Below, one piece after another: positions 17,856 through 26,107 of a stretch of 44,676 nucleotides of DNA (within the stretch, counting starts at the first letter, position 1; the number at the start of each line of letters is the position of its first letter). The notes beneath the pieces were generated by a model. The model had not been told where the DNA came from, made no database searches, and saw only the letters and a list, made by a program, of their open reading frames with translations. The translations under genes and the position numbers were made by a program. Source of the DNA: Halothiobacillus sp. (GTDB lineage: Bacteria > Pseudomonadota > Gammaproteobacteria > Halothiobacillales > Halothiobacillaceae); the NCBI RefSeq assembly GCF_028710545.1, contig NZ_JAQTTX010000023.1:1-44676 (forward strand), given 5' to 3'.

Positions 17856-18295
17856 CGATCGTCACGCGGCACCTGGGCAATCTGCCGGTGAACGGGTTTG
17901 GTCCCTGTGGCTTGATACGCGCGCCAGCGTGCGCGGGCGGCATCCCGATTGGCGGGATTGGCATCAACAAGTTCATCCAGTTGAACGCGTTCGGCAACGC
18001 GCTCGATGGGTTTGCCGGAAAGATTGATCACATAATCAAAACCACCAGCCGCCACATCCACGCCCAGGAAAATCGGTGCGTGGGCGATATCTTCAGGGTC
18101 AGCCGTGTGCGGCACGAAGGCGTCGGGTTTGTAGCCCCATAAATAATCGTCAAAACTTTCCACATGCGCGAGATTGGCGCAGACAACATAGGTCATGTGC
18201 CCCGCTTCGGCCGCCTCAGCGCACAGTTCCGCCGCATAAAACCAGAAAGCCTCGGTGTCCGGATCATCGATCAGATGGAAAATCACGGCACTCAT
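17852..18295 (-). CDS. holC: DNA polymerase III chi subunit
   Basis: A 147-residue protein of the replisome that links the clamp loader (through psi) to single-stranded DNA-binding protein. The N-terminus VIFHLIDDPDTEAFWFYAAE and the core LWGYKPDAFVPHT match HolC. The C-terminus RARWRAYQATGTKP matches the conserved RYKAYR region of the E. coli protein. Length equals the E. coli protein (147). It precedes valS by 46 bases. pepA, its frequent upstream neighbour, is absent and a divergent membrane-protein gene is found there instead. Confidence 0.9.
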   Translation of the reverse strand: MSAVIFHLIDDPDTEAFWFYAAELCAEAAEAGHMTYVVCANLAHVESFDDYLWGYKPDAFVPHTADPEDIAHAPIFLGVDVAAGGFDYVINLSGKPIERVAERVQLDELVDANPANRDAARARWRAYQATGTKPVHRQIAQVPRDDR

Positions 18296-18412
18296 TCAAT
18301 CGCCCCCTCGAGCACTCATTTAAAGACAGACACCACAACCACGCCCGGCGAGTATGACGGACGAACAGTGAGCGCGTATTATGCCCAATCCAGCCTTCTC
18401 TCGCAGCGCCAC

Positions 18413-19378
18413 ATGACTTCATCTGCACAATCATCCATTTCGCCCCGACTCAAAATGCTGCTTGCATGGGTTCTGGTGCTCGCGGTTCTGACCGGAGTGG
18501 TTGCCTGGATCGGGCCGGACAGACTGCTCGCACCCTGGCGCCTGATCTCCCTACCCGCACTCGGCATTGCCCTGATCCTGATGGTATTAAGCTATGCGCT
18601 GCGTGCCCTGCGTATTCAGAGATACTTTATCCACGAATTGCGTGGCCAATTCTGGCCCACACTGAAATTATCCACCTGGCACATCCTGCTGAACAATTTT
18701 CTGCCCATGAGAACAGGGGAAATCAGCTTCCCGATCCTGATGCAACGGTATTTCACCCTGCCCGCGTCCCGCACCGTACCGGTACTGCTCTGGTTTCGGC
18801 TACTCGATCTTCAGGCAATCGTTCTGCTCGGGTTGCTGGCTGCGATATGGGGCATGGGATTGCCGGATGCGTGGGCGATCCTCGTAATCATCCTCGTACC
18901 GGCTCCCGTGTTGATCTTCCTGGCCCGCCATCGCGTACGTCGAGTCATCGCAGCCCGCCCGGATGGCAAATGGCGAGGCCTTCTGCTCGGCAGTGTGGAC
19001 AGCCTACCCCAATCCATCGCTCATTTCCTGGCCACACTCGGCTGGACCTGGGCAAACTGGCTGATAAAGCTTCTGACGCTGGCATGGGTTCTGTCCCATG
19101 TCGCCCAGCTGGGTCTGGCGGCCGCACTTGCAGGTGCCATTGGCGGCGATCTGACCACCGTCTTGCCCATCCATGCCCCCGGCGGATTTGGTACGTTTGA
19201 GGCAGGTGTCGTGCTTGCCCTGCAGCCTTTTGGTCTGGATGCGACGAGCGCACTGGCGGCAGCAGTCAATCTTCACCTGTTCGTGTTGGGTTCATCCCTG
19301 CTCGCGGCACTGATGGTTCTGCTCATCAAAGTACCCGGTCAAACCGGACAGGAAAGGGAACCGAGGCAAGATTTTTGA
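18413..19378 (+). CDS. UPF0104 / lysylphosphatidylglycerol-synthase-type membrane protein
   Basis: A 321-residue inner-membrane protein with about eight hydrophobic segments. LSYALRALRIQRYF and LNNFLPMRTGEISFP near the N-terminal third are the signature of the lysylphosphatidylglycerol synthase transmembrane (UPF0104) family, as is HAPGGFGTFEAGVVLAL near the end. The cytoplasmic catalytic domain that makes lysyl-PG in MprF is not present, so aminoacyl-lipid synthesis cannot be claimed. Stand-alone members may move or modify lipids. I chose the ATG at 18413, since upstream starts would overlap holC. No strong ribosome-binding site is visible. Confidence 0.78.
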   Translation: MTSSAQSSISPRLKMLLAWVLVLAVLTGVVAWIGPDRLLAPWRLISLPALGIALILMVLSYALRALRIQRYFIHELRGQFWPTLKLSTWHILLNNFLPMRTGEISFPILMQRYFTLPASRTVPVLLWFRLLDLQAIVLLGLLAAIWGMGLPDAWAILVIILVPAPVLIFLARHRVRRVIAARPDGKWRGLLLGSVDSLPQSIAHFLATLGWTWANWLIKLLTLAWVLSHVAQLGLAAALAGAIGGDLTTVLPIHAPGGFGTFEAGVVLALQPFGLDATSALAAAVNLHLFVLGSSLLAALMVLLIKVPGQTGQEREPRQDF

Positions 19379-19443
19379 CTCTACCTTCGGATTGAACCCC
19401 GTTGATTTCAATAATCGCCCTCAATAGTCAAGGAGCAAATCTG

Positions 19444-19752
19444 ATGTATGTAGTCGCCAACCGAGTCCCCGTTGCCGCCGAATGGCACGATGCGTTTGAA
19501 GAACGTTTTCGCGCACGTGCCGGACAGGTCGATCTCCAACCCGGTTTTGTCCGTATGGAAATCCTGCGGCCCGATTCCGAAGACGGCGTCTATGTCGTTC
19601 TGACGCACTGGCAGGATAAGGCTTCATTTGAGAACTGGGTGGGCAGCGCGGATTTCAAGATCGCGCACCAGAATCCCTTGCCGAAGGAGGCATTTACGGG
19701 GCCGGGTAAGCTCGAACGTCACACGGCCATCATTGTCAGCGAAAAGATCTGA
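19444..19752 (+). CDS. ABM-domain protein (antibiotic biosynthesis monooxygenase / IsdG-like)
   Basis: A 102-residue dimeric alpha-beta barrel protein. The pattern MYVVANRVPV, FEERFRARAGQVDLQPGFV, YVVLTHWQDKASFENWV and FKIAHQNP fits the ABM family and, within it, IsdG/HmoA-like haem-degrading proteins, where a histidine near the end of the helix (AH, about residue 76) binds haem. A haem role is an inference. Many ABM proteins have no known substrate. AGGAG at 19431-19435 sets the ATG at 19444 and excludes an earlier ATG at 19402. It is a single gene that ends at a strong bidirectional terminator facing rplI. Confidence 0.8.
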   Translation: MYVVANRVPVAAEWHDAFEERFRARAGQVDLQPGFVRMEILRPDSEDGVYVVLTHWQDKASFENWVGSADFKIAHQNPLPKEAFTGPGKLERHTAIIVSEKI

Positions 19753-19800
19753 GCGCACGCTCTCCTCTCTTCGAAAAAACAACACGGATATTCCAGACGA

Positions 19801-19831
19801 AAAAAACCCCGCGTCGTCCGCGGGGTTTTTT
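19801..19831. terminator. Bidirectional intrinsic terminator between the ABM gene and rplI
   Basis: AAAAAACCCCGCG (19801-19813) and CGCGGGGTTTTTT (19819-19831) form a GC-rich 7-bp stem, loop TCGTC, flanked by A6 and T6. It reads as a terminator on both strands, ending the ABM gene on plus and the rpsF-rpsR-rplI operon on minus. Confidence 0.93.
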
Positions 19832-19853
19832 GTGCGTTCAGCGAAATGCTCGC

Positions 19854-20306
19854 TTATTCTTCGCCGACCACGACCACTTTGATGATTGCATTGACATCAG
19901 TGTGCAGGTGTACAGGCACTTCGAATTCACCCACAGAGCGCAAGGCACCCGCAGACAAGCGCACTTGACGCTTTTCGATAGTCACGCCGTAGGCAGAAGA
20001 CACGGCTTGTGCAATTTCAATCGTGCCGACAGAACCGAACAGCTTGCCTTCCGCGCCCGCTTTCACAGGGATGGTGACCATGGCTTCGGCCAGTTTCTCG
20101 GCTTGCGCCACAGCGGCGGCCAGTTCAGCGGCAGCCTGGCTTTCGAGTTCAGCGCGGCGGGCTTCAAACTCGGCCATGTTGGCCTTTGTTGCGGCCTTCG
20201 CTTTACCGTATGGAATAAGGAAGTTACGCGCATAACCGGCACGTACATTGACGATATCGCCCAAGGTGCCGAGGTTTTCGACTTTATTCAACAAAATAAC
20301 TTGCAT
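19854..20306 (-). CDS. rplI: 50S ribosomal protein L9
   Basis: A bL9 protein of 150 residues, part of the large subunit near the L1 stalk. [30 protein letters not shown] is split across the start as the diagnostic N-terminal domain, here cited by its core [16 protein letters not shown]. The long connecting helix and the C-terminal domain with [12 protein letters not shown] follow. It is the last gene of the rpsF-rpsR-rplI operon, 27 bases after rpsR, and ends 23 bases before a bidirectional terminator. Confidence 0.97.
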   Translation of the reverse strand: MQVILLNKVENLGTLGDIVNVRAGYARNFLIPYGKAKAATKANMAEFEARRAELESQAAAELAAAVAQAEKLAEAMVTIPVKAGAEGKLFGSVGTIEIAQAVSSAYGVTIEKRQVRLSAGALRSVGEFEVPVHLHTDVNAIIKVVVVGEE

Positions 20307-20333
20307 GATGTGTTCCTATACAGGTCGAACCGA

Positions 20334-20558
20334 TCAGTGACGATCAGTGTAGGGCAGCAACGCGAGGAAGCGGGCACGCTTGATCGCAGTCTGGAGTTGA
20401 CGCTGATAACGGGCAGCCGTACCGGTGACGCGCGCAGGCACAATCTTGCCGGTTTCGGTGAGGTATTGTTTCAAGGTATCGAGATCTTTGTAATCGATCT
20501 GTTTGACATTTTCGGCGGTGAATCGGCAAAAACGCTTACGACGGAAAAAACGTGACAT
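20334..20558 (-). CDS. rpsR: 30S ribosomal protein S18
   Basis: A bS18 protein of 74 residues that binds next to S6 in the platform of the small subunit. The conserved arginine-rich N-terminus with RRKRFCRF and the motif [18 protein letters not shown] are present, and [19 protein letters not shown] binds 16S rRNA. It lies between rpsF and rplI in the standard order. The primosome gene priB, found after rpsF in enterics, is absent here. Confidence 0.97.
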   Translation of the reverse strand: MSRFFRRKRFCRFTAENVKQIDYKDLDTLKQYLTETGKIVPARVTGTAARYQRQLQTAIKRARFLALLPYTDRH

Positions 20559-20588
20559 GGTGTAATCCCCTAAACTGGTAAAGCTGGC

Positions 20589-21008
20589 TTATTCGCTTGC
20601 TTCGATTTGTTCTTCTTGATCTTCGTCATCGCGATCAAAACGGCCTGAATCCTGCTCGTCATCACGGCGACGTGGACGGCGCTCGTTATCACGCTCACGC
20701 ATGATGATGGACGGCTCGGTCTCGGCTGCTTCCATACGGCTGGTCAGGTGGCGCAGAACGGCATCGTTGAAACGGAACGCTTCTTCGAGCTCGGCAATTG
20801 CGGCCTGAGACGCTTCAACGTTCATCATCACATAATGTGCTTTGACGAGCTTGTTGATGGGGTAGGCCAGTTGACGACGGCCCCAGTCTTCCAGACGGTG
20901 AACGGTGCCACCGGATGTTTCGATGATGCCGCGATAGCGTTCGATCATGGCGGGGACTTGTTCGCTTTGATCCGGGTGGACCATGAACACGATTTCATAG
21001 TGACGCAT
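20589..21008 (-). CDS. rpsF: 30S ribosomal protein S6
   Basis: A bS6 protein of 139 residues. [19 protein letters not shown] and [13 protein letters not shown] are hallmark segments of the ferredoxin-like core (about 1-95). The C-terminal extension of about 40 residues is rich in Arg, Asp and Glu and ends EEQIEASE. In E. coli the S6 tail is glutamylated by RimK, and the acidic end here would be consistent with that. AGGAGT precedes the ATG at 21006-21008. A strong promoter and a terminator-like hairpin precede the gene, suggesting leader-level autoregulation. Confidence 0.96.
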   Translation of the reverse strand: MRHYEIVFMVHPDQSEQVPAMIERYRGIIETSGGTVHRLEDWGRRQLAYPINKLVKAHYVMMNVEASQAAIAELEEAFRFNDAVLRHLTSRMEAAETEPSIIMRERDNERRPRRRDDEQDSGRFDRDDEDQEEQIEASE

Positions 21009-21029
21009 AATTGACTCCTGTGGATGGAT

Positions 21030-21064
21030 AAAAAAGCAGCCTGCCGTATGCGCAACGGTCAGGC
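21030..21064 (-). promoter_or_regulatory. rpsF leader hairpin with T-run: candidate S6:S18 autoregulatory site or attenuator
   Basis: On the minus strand, GCCTG pairs with CAGGC (21060-21064 with 21039-21043) and CCGT pairs with ACGG (21055-21058 with 21044-21047). One A is bulged and the loop has seven bases. TGC and six T follow (21030-21035). It lies 22 bases before rpsF, close behind the predicted promoter. rpsF leaders in many bacteria hold a hairpin bound by the S6:S18 complex. The T-run makes this one look like an intrinsic terminator as well. Confidence 0.6.
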
Positions 21065-21082
21065 AGGAGAAACGAGGCGCGG

Positions 21083-21111
21083 ATTATACGGGGTTTCTTG
21101 ACCCATAACAA
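21083..21111 (-). promoter_or_regulatory. Sigma-70 promoter of the rpsF-rpsR-rplI operon
   Basis: On the minus strand, TTGTTA (21106-21111) and a perfect TATAAT (21083-21088) are separated by exactly 17 bases. Transcription would start near 21076, leaving a leader of about 70 bases that includes the hairpin at 21039-21064. Confidence 0.8.
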
Positions 21112-21240
21112 CGGCCGCAGCCTTAAATGGAGTAGATCGGGAACTAATGCGCCAGATTCGCTCAAGGATCTCGCCGTCAATCTTGCCCGCACCTGAAGTC
21201 AAGTGTTATGCACGCATGGGCATAGGGATACAAGAGCGAC

Positions 21241-21633
21241 TCATCGATCCCCGCCCTCGATGACCACAAATGCCAGCGCATGTGATCGTTCATCGCTGAT
21301 GCTCAAATGCACCCGCACTGCCCCGATCTCATCCAGACGTTGTTGCGCCAGGCCGCTAAAAATAAGTTCAGGTGCGCCACGTGCGTTATGAATGGTCTGA
21401 ATATCATGCAGGGAAATACCGCCGCTAAAGCCGGTGCCCAGCGCTTTGACGGCCGCTTCCTTGGCAGCAAACCGTTTGGCCAGCCAAGCTGTAAATCGAG
21501 GCGAGTCACTCACCGGTGCGGCCACCCGCTCCGATACGCCCAGAATTCGATGGACCAGACGATCGCCATGCCGGGCATAACTTTGCGCCAGACGTTCAAT
21601 CTCCACCAAATCGGTGCCAATGCCAAGAATCAT
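21241..21633 (-). CDS. acpS: Holo-[acyl-carrier-protein] synthase
   Basis: Transfers 4'-phosphopantetheine from coenzyme A to apo-ACP. It is a 130-residue cytoplasmic enzyme. The N-terminus MILGIGTDLVEIERL carries the Mg-binding aspartate, and FAAKEAAVKALGTG holds the conserved glutamate and lysine. HLSISDERSHALAFVVIE is the family's C-terminal strand. It starts seven bases after pdxJ ends and is the last gene in the mucD-to-acpS string, an order shared with Pseudomonas. Confidence 0.95.
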   Translation of the reverse strand: MILGIGTDLVEIERLAQSYARHGDRLVHRILGVSERVAAPVSDSPRFTAWLAKRFAAKEAAVKALGTGFSGGISLHDIQTIHNARGAPELIFSGLAQQRLDEIGAVRVHLSISDERSHALAFVVIEGGDR

Positions 21634-21640
21634 GAAACAA

Positions 21641-22393
21641 TCAGCCCATCCGGGCTTCGCGCATCAACTTTTTCATGTCCGCAACCGCTTGGGGCAACCC
21701 GGTAAAAATCGAGCGGGCGATGATGGCGTGCCCGATGTTCAATTCCTCTATCTGGGGAATGGCCGCAATCGCCTGCACATTGTGGTAATGCAGCCCGTGG
21801 CCCGCATTGACTTGCAAGCCGACATCAGTCGCATCCCGTGCCGAACGGATGATATCGTTCAAAATCTGCTTTTGACCAGCGTCATCACGTGAGTCGGCAT
21901 AATGACCGGTATGCAATTCGATGACGGGCGCCTCGCAGGCCACGGCCGCATCGATCTGGCGTGGATCGGCATCAATGAATAGTGACACACGAATGCCTGC
22001 CGCCCGCAACCGGTCACAAGCAGAATGGATGCGGTCAATTTGACCGGCCACATCCAATCCGCCTTCTGTCGTCAGCTCTTCGCGTTTTTCCGGCACCAGG
22101 CAGCAATCATGCGGTTGGACAAGACACGCAAACTCGATCATCTCTTCGGTTACCGCCATCTCGAGGTTCATGCGTGTTTGCAACATCTCACGCAGACGCA
22201 AAACGTCACGATCCTGGATATGTCGGCGATCTTCGCGCAAATGTAACGTGATACTGTCCGCACCCGCCTGTTCCGCCAGCAACGCGGCATGAACCGGATC
22301 CGGATAGGTGGTTCCCCTCGCCTGCCGCAAGGTGGCAACATGGTCGATATTCAGACCCAGAAGTGGTCGCAGCGCGGTCAGACGATTGGTCAT
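21641..22393 (-). CDS. pdxJ: Pyridoxine 5'-phosphate synthase
   Basis: Condenses 1-deoxyxylulose 5-phosphate with 3-amino-2-oxopropyl phosphate in vitamin B6 synthesis. It has 250 residues and a TIM-barrel fold. [41 protein letters not shown] and [13 protein letters not shown] are all conserved active-site segments. It sits between recO (82 bases upstream) and acpS (7 bases downstream). The product, pyridoxine phosphate, is oxidised to PLP, the cofactor used by AlaC and ThrC encoded in this window. Confidence 0.97.
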   Translation of the reverse strand: MTNRLTALRPLLGLNIDHVATLRQARGTTYPDPVHAALLAEQAGADSITLHLREDRRHIQDRDVLRLREMLQTRMNLEMAVTEEMIEFACLVQPHDCCLVPEKREELTTEGGLDVAGQIDRIHSACDRLRAAGIRVSLFIDADPRQIDAAVACEAPVIELHTGHYADSRDDAGQKQILNDIIRSARDATDVGLQVNAGHGLHYHNVQAIAAIPQIEELNIGHAIIARSIFTGLPQAVADMKKLMREARMG

Positions 22394-22475
22394 AAATGTG
22401 TATCCCTTTTAACTGAAGTTTTAGGAGCAATTGCCCAAGTAATTTAATGAAGTTCGGTTACTGCGGGCGCAGGTG

Positions 22476-23189
22476 TTATTCGCCTTCGCCCGGTTGGGGC
22501 TGGCTCCGCCACAACGCTCTACTGTGAAACGGAGCCGATCCAACATGAGGCGCCAGCAGGCTTTGGAGCAGGTCGCGAGCCTGACGACGATCTGCCGCAT
22601 CACCGAGTGCCTGATTTTCAGCAATGGCCTTCAAGACATTGCCTGCCACAGGATACCCTCGCCCCCGTTGTTGCAGAATCCCCTCTTCGGGAGCCAACCA
22701 GTACATCGCCTGCGGGTCAATCGACTCCTGGGTATCGGCAGTCAATTGCCAATCAATCCCTACACCCAGTTCTGCCAGCAAGTCACGCTCGAAGCCGCGC
22801 ACCACCATACCAAAATCGACAGCTTGTCCAGTCAACTCGGCCAGATGCCGTGCATAAATATCAAACAATACCGGCGCTGGCTCATGGCGATGTAACGCGC
22901 GCATCAGCAATTCATTCAGATAGAATCCGACGGCAAGTGACTGACCATGCAGGATGTGCGCATACCCTGCCGGCTCGATCTGCGTGGCTGTTTTCATGTC
23001 ACCACGACCCGCCAGCATCATCTGCAGGCATTGAAAAGCCATCGGTCTGAGCGGGGATTTCTTGCCACGGGTTCGCGCGCCGCGTTGATACGTGGTGAGT
23101 CGACCGAAGTCCTCAGTAAACCACTCGACCAGCAGGCTGGTATCCCGCCAGGGGCGCGTATGCAGCACAAAAGCACGGGTCATATCCAC
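22476..23189 (-). CDS. recO: DNA repair and recombination mediator RecO
   Basis: A 237-residue protein that, with RecR, loads RecA onto SSB-coated single-stranded DNA and anneals complementary strands. The N-terminal OB-fold begins RAFVLHTRPWRDTSLLVEWF, closely like E. coli RecO, then GARTRGKKSPLRPMAF. The helical C-terminal domain includes YLNELLMRALHRHEP and GFERDLLAELGVGIDW. The GTG at 23187-23189 is used. An ATG two codons later is equally possible. It is 21 bases behind era, the usual partner. Confidence 0.92.
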   Translation of the reverse strand: MDMTRAFVLHTRPWRDTSLLVEWFTEDFGRLTTYQRGARTRGKKSPLRPMAFQCLQMMLAGRGDMKTATQIEPAGYAHILHGQSLAVGFYLNELLMRALHRHEPAPVLFDIYARHLAELTGQAVDFGMVVRGFERDLLAELGVGIDWQLTADTQESIDPQAMYWLAPEEGILQQRGRGYPVAGNVLKAIAENQALGDAADRRQARDLLQSLLAPHVGSAPFHSRALWRSQPQPGEGE

Positions 23190-23210
23190 CGGTCCAAAAC
23201 GTGCACCGGA

Positions 23211-24137
23211 TTACTCGGGCAGCTGATAACCAAGCGACTGGACCGCACGCTCGTCATCCGCCCAGTCCGCTCTCACCCGAACCCATAATCGCAGCATGAC
23301 TCTGGTCTGCAACATCTGCTCGAGATCATGCCGGGCCAAGCTGCCGATGTCTTTGAGTTTCTTGCCGCCAGAACCAATGACAATACCCTTCTGACTATCA
23401 CGCGCTACATAAATGACCGCGTCGATTTCTGTCAGCTCCGGCTCCTCGCTGAATCGCTCGATCAGTACAGTGGTTTTGTAGGGCAATTCGTCGTGCAGTA
23501 AGCGCGCCATTTTTTCGCGAATGATCTCGGATGCCATGAATCTTGTGGTGATCGTGGTCACTTCATCCGGATCGTACATCGGCTCGCCCTGAGGCAGGTG
23601 CTTGAATATCAAATCAAGCAAGCCGTCAAATCCCCGGTCACGTCGCGCGGACAGGGGATAAAGCGCCAAAAAATCAAAGCGCGCCTGCATCTGGGCCAAA
23701 AAGGGGAAAAGTGCTGTCTTATCTGACAACAGATCGATCTTGTTGATCAGCAGGATCGTCGGCAGGCCGGATTGCCGGATCAATTCCAGCACACCGGCAT
23801 CTTCTTCATTGAATCGACCGGATTGAACGACGAACAGCACCAGATCCACATCGTCGAACCCACTACGGGCCGTGCGATTGAGTTGGCGATTGAGCGCATC
23901 ACTGCCGCCCTGATGAATGCCGGGGGTATCAACGAACACAATCTGCCCACGCGGTTCACTCAGAATTCCGGTTATCCGATGTCGCGTCGTTTGCGGCTTG
24001 GGCGCTGTGATGCTGATTTTCTGCCCGACCAGACGGTTGAGCAGGCTGGATTTACCGACATTCGGTCGACCGACAATCGCTACCTGACCGAACCGGTGAA
24101 CAGCTGTTTCCATATTTGATGTGATTTTGGGCTCCAT
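23211..24137 (-). CDS. era: GTPase Era
   Basis: An essential GTPase that binds the 3' end of 16S rRNA and assists 30S maturation. It has 308 residues. G1 is GRPNVGKSSLLN, switch region PQTTRHRITG, G3 DTPG and G4 NKID. The C-terminal KH domain has VIGSGGKKLKDIGSLAR with its GxxG loop, ending WADDERAVQSLGYQ. The ATG at 24135-24137 directly follows the rnc stop with no gap, indicating coupling. An internal ATG nine codons in is possible. The rnc-era pair is nearly universal in this group. Confidence 0.96.
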   Translation of the reverse strand: MEPKITSNMETAVHRFGQVAIVGRPNVGKSSLLNRLVGQKISITAPKPQTTRHRITGILSEPRGQIVFVDTPGIHQGGSDALNRQLNRTARSGFDDVDLVLFVVQSGRFNEEDAGVLELIRQSGLPTILLINKIDLLSDKTALFPFLAQMQARFDFLALYPLSARRDRGFDGLLDLIFKHLPQGEPMYDPDEVTTITTRFMASEIIREKMARLLHDELPYKTTVLIERFSEEPELTEIDAVIYVARDSQKGIVIGSGGKKLKDIGSLARHDLEQMLQTRVMLRLWVRVRADWADDERAVQSLGYQLPE

Positions 24138-24869
24138 TTACTGCCCCGACCCGGTGAACTTCTGCTGCCTCAGGGTGAGCGCTTCATACATCGACTCAGC
24201 TGCCGCTTGCTCCGCCTTACGCCGGGAACTGCCACGCCCAACGGCTTTCTGCTGCGTGTCACTCAAACGACAGGTCACCTCAAACACTTGCTTATGTGCC
24301 TGCCCACTGATCTTTGTCACCTCGTAGGATGGCAATTCACGCTTGCTGCCTTGCAACCATTCCTGTAAACGGGTTTTCGGGTCCTTGAGGCTTGCGGCAT
24401 CGGGCAGGTCTTTCAGCATGCGTTCAAACAGGCGTACCAGCAATGCCTGAGCAACCTCAAAACCCTGATCGAGATATACGGCCCCGATCGTGGCTTCGAG
24501 TGCATCCGCGAGAATCGAGTCGCGGCGAAAGCCTCCGCTTTTCAGTTCGCCCGGCCCGAGAACCAAATAACGCCCCAAATCCAGCTCCCGCGCAATGACG
24601 GCCAGACTTTCCTCTCGCACAAGACTTGCACGCCAGCGCGAAAGTTCACCTTCCGTTGCCTTTGAATGAATTGTGTAGAGTTGGTGGGCAATCACCAGAT
24701 TGAGTACGGCATCACCCAGAAATTCCAGGCGTTCGTTATTCAAGTTGCCGGCCGAGCGATGGCGCAGTGCCATCTCAAGTAGCTCGGGGTTGGTGAAGGC
24801 GATACCGATGTGCTGCGCCAGCTTCTCCGGCGCAGCCACAAGCGGGTTGCCCGACTTAAGGACTGACAT
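24138..24869 (-). CDS. rnc: Ribonuclease III
   Basis: Cuts double-stranded RNA, including the 30S rRNA precursor and many structured mRNAs. It has 243 residues. The catalytic signature NERLEFLGDAVLN (about 43-55) and DALEATIGAVYLD are present. The C-terminal double-stranded RNA-binding domain has RLQEWLQGSKRELPSY and GRGSSRRKAEQAAAESM. It overlaps the upstream DUF4845 gene by 14 bases and abuts era. RNase III in E. coli autoregulates by cutting its own leader. No such leader can be identified here. Confidence 0.96.
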   Translation of the reverse strand: MSVLKSGNPLVAAPEKLAQHIGIAFTNPELLEMALRHRSAGNLNNERLEFLGDAVLNLVIAHQLYTIHSKATEGELSRWRASLVREESLAVIARELDLGRYLVLGPGELKSGGFRRDSILADALEATIGAVYLDQGFEVAQALLVRLFERMLKDLPDAASLKDPKTRLQEWLQGSKRELPSYEVTKISGQAHKQVFEVTCRLSDTQQKAVGRGSSRRKAEQAAAESMYEALTLRQQKFTGSGQ

Positions 24870-25233
24870 TCACTGAATGCGTAAAGGATGCCACCACCGC
24901 CAGGTTACCGACGATATCTGCGCGACCGTCATAATCGTAAGTCACTTTGTATCCATTACCGAATGGCGTGATTTTGAAATCTTTGGAGGTAATGTTATCG
25001 ATTTCATTGATATCAAGTTGCTTATCGATCGTACTCCGAATCTGCATCGGATCACCATGAAAGCTCTGAAGCTGTTTAAAAATGCTACTGATTTTCTGGT
25101 CGGTCAGATAAAGCGGCACCACTTTCATCAAAAGTATGGCCAGAAAAAAGGCAATAAAGGCGTACATAATCAGGCCAATCAGGGTCATACCCGATTGGTG
25201 ACGACGACTGGCGGTACTGTGATCAAGCTTCAT
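24856..25233 (-). CDS. DUF4845 membrane-anchored protein
   Basis: A 125-residue protein with one N-terminal hydrophobic helix. The stretch QSGMTLIGLIMYAFIAFFLA resembles the start of type IV pilin-like precursors, as is usual for DUF4845 proteins, while the remainder forms a small exported domain. It lies between lepB and rnc, the position where DUF4845 genes are found in many beta- and gammaproteobacteria. It overlaps rnc by 14 bases and follows lepB by 37. Its function is not known. Location beside signal peptidase suggests an envelope role, which is an inference. Confidence 0.82.
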   Translation of the reverse strand: MKLDHSTASRRHQSGMTLIGLIMYAFIAFFLAILLMKVVPLYLTDQKISSIFKQLQSFHGDPMQIRSTIDKQLDINEIDNITSKDFKITPFGNGYKVTYDYDGRADIVGNLAVVASFTHSVNVSP

Positions 25234-25270
25234 GCAACTGTCCCTCTTCCATTAATCAAAACCAAAAAAA

Positions 25271-26107
25271 TCAATGAATGCCCATACCGATACGGCTGGC
25301 GTCAAATTTGCCGTCTTTCCAGTCCCAATGCAACCAAATCATGAAGGCTTTGCCCACCAGATTGGCTTCGGGCACAAAACCCCAATAACGGCTGTCGTTA
25401 CTGTTGTCACGATTGTCACCCATCATAAAATATTCGTGGGGCGGCACAACCCACTCGCCGTTCTTTTCGTATCCATCCTTTTCGAACAGCACGTCATGCT
25501 CGACGCCCAGCAGATTTTCCCGATAGACCGAGGCACCGGCCATGCGCATGCCATCGTCCCCAGGGTAGACGCCAACATAAGTTTCGGGAATAGGCGTGCC
25601 GTTCACCCAGAGCTTATTGCCCTCGACGCGGATATGATCACCCGGAACGCCGATTACCCGTTTGATGTAATCGACTTTCGGATCATTGGGATAACGGAAC
25701 ACCGCAATATCACCCCGCTTCGGTTCCCAGGTTGGCAGTATCTTGGTATCCAGCACCGGCAGTCGCAAGCCATAACTGAATTTATTGACCAAAATAAAAT
25801 CCCCCACCAGCAAGGTCGGCATCAGCGAACCCGAGGGAATACGGAATGGCTCGACAATGAACGAACGCACGACCAGAACCACAAGGAGAATAGGGAAAAA
25901 GGAACGGGCATAATCGACCAGCAGGGGTTCGTGAAGCACAACCGGCGCACCATCGGCAACCACACCCGTAGCCGCACGGCGGACACGCGCCTTTTTGAAA
26001 AACAGGCTATCAGTCAACCAGATCAAGCCCGAAATCAGGGTAGCCAGCACCAGTATCAATGTAAAATCCAAAATCACTCTCCCCGAGTCGGTGTTATTTG
26101 TTGGCAT
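25271..26107 (-). CDS. lepB: Signal peptidase I
   Basis: Removes signal peptides from exported proteins at the periplasmic face of the inner membrane. It has 278 residues with two N-terminal membrane segments (about 12-31 and 68-84). [20 protein letters not shown] holds the nucleophile Ser94, and [13 protein letters not shown] holds the general base Lys149, matching Ser90 and Lys145 of E. coli. [17 protein letters not shown] is the box E signature. Its ATG overlaps the 3' end of lepA by 14 bases, so the two are coupled. Confidence 0.96.
   Translation of the reverse strand: MPTNNTDSGRVILDFTLILVLATLISGLIWLTDSLFFKKARVRRAATGVVADGAPVVLHEPLLVDYARSFFPILLVVLVVRSFIVEPFRIPSGSLMPTLLVGDFILVNKFSYGLRLPVLDTKILPTWEPKRGDIAVFRYPNDPKVDYIKRVIGVPGDHIRVEGNKLWVNGTPIPETYVGVYPGDDGMRMAGASVYRENLLGVEHDVLFEKDGYEKNGEWVVPPHEYFMMGDNRDNSNDSRYWGFVPEANLVGKAFMIWLHWDWKDGKFDASRIGMGIH

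Noticed and set aside
16501..18027. A 508-codon open frame on the plus strand opposite valS
   Set aside because: It mirrors a clear valyl-tRNA synthetase gene, has His- and Arg-rich composition and no family resemblance. Long antisense frames are common in this GC-rich DNA.
18164..18412. N-terminal extension of the UPF0104 membrane protein
   Set aside because: The extra region is antisense to the 5' part of holC and has no family similarity.
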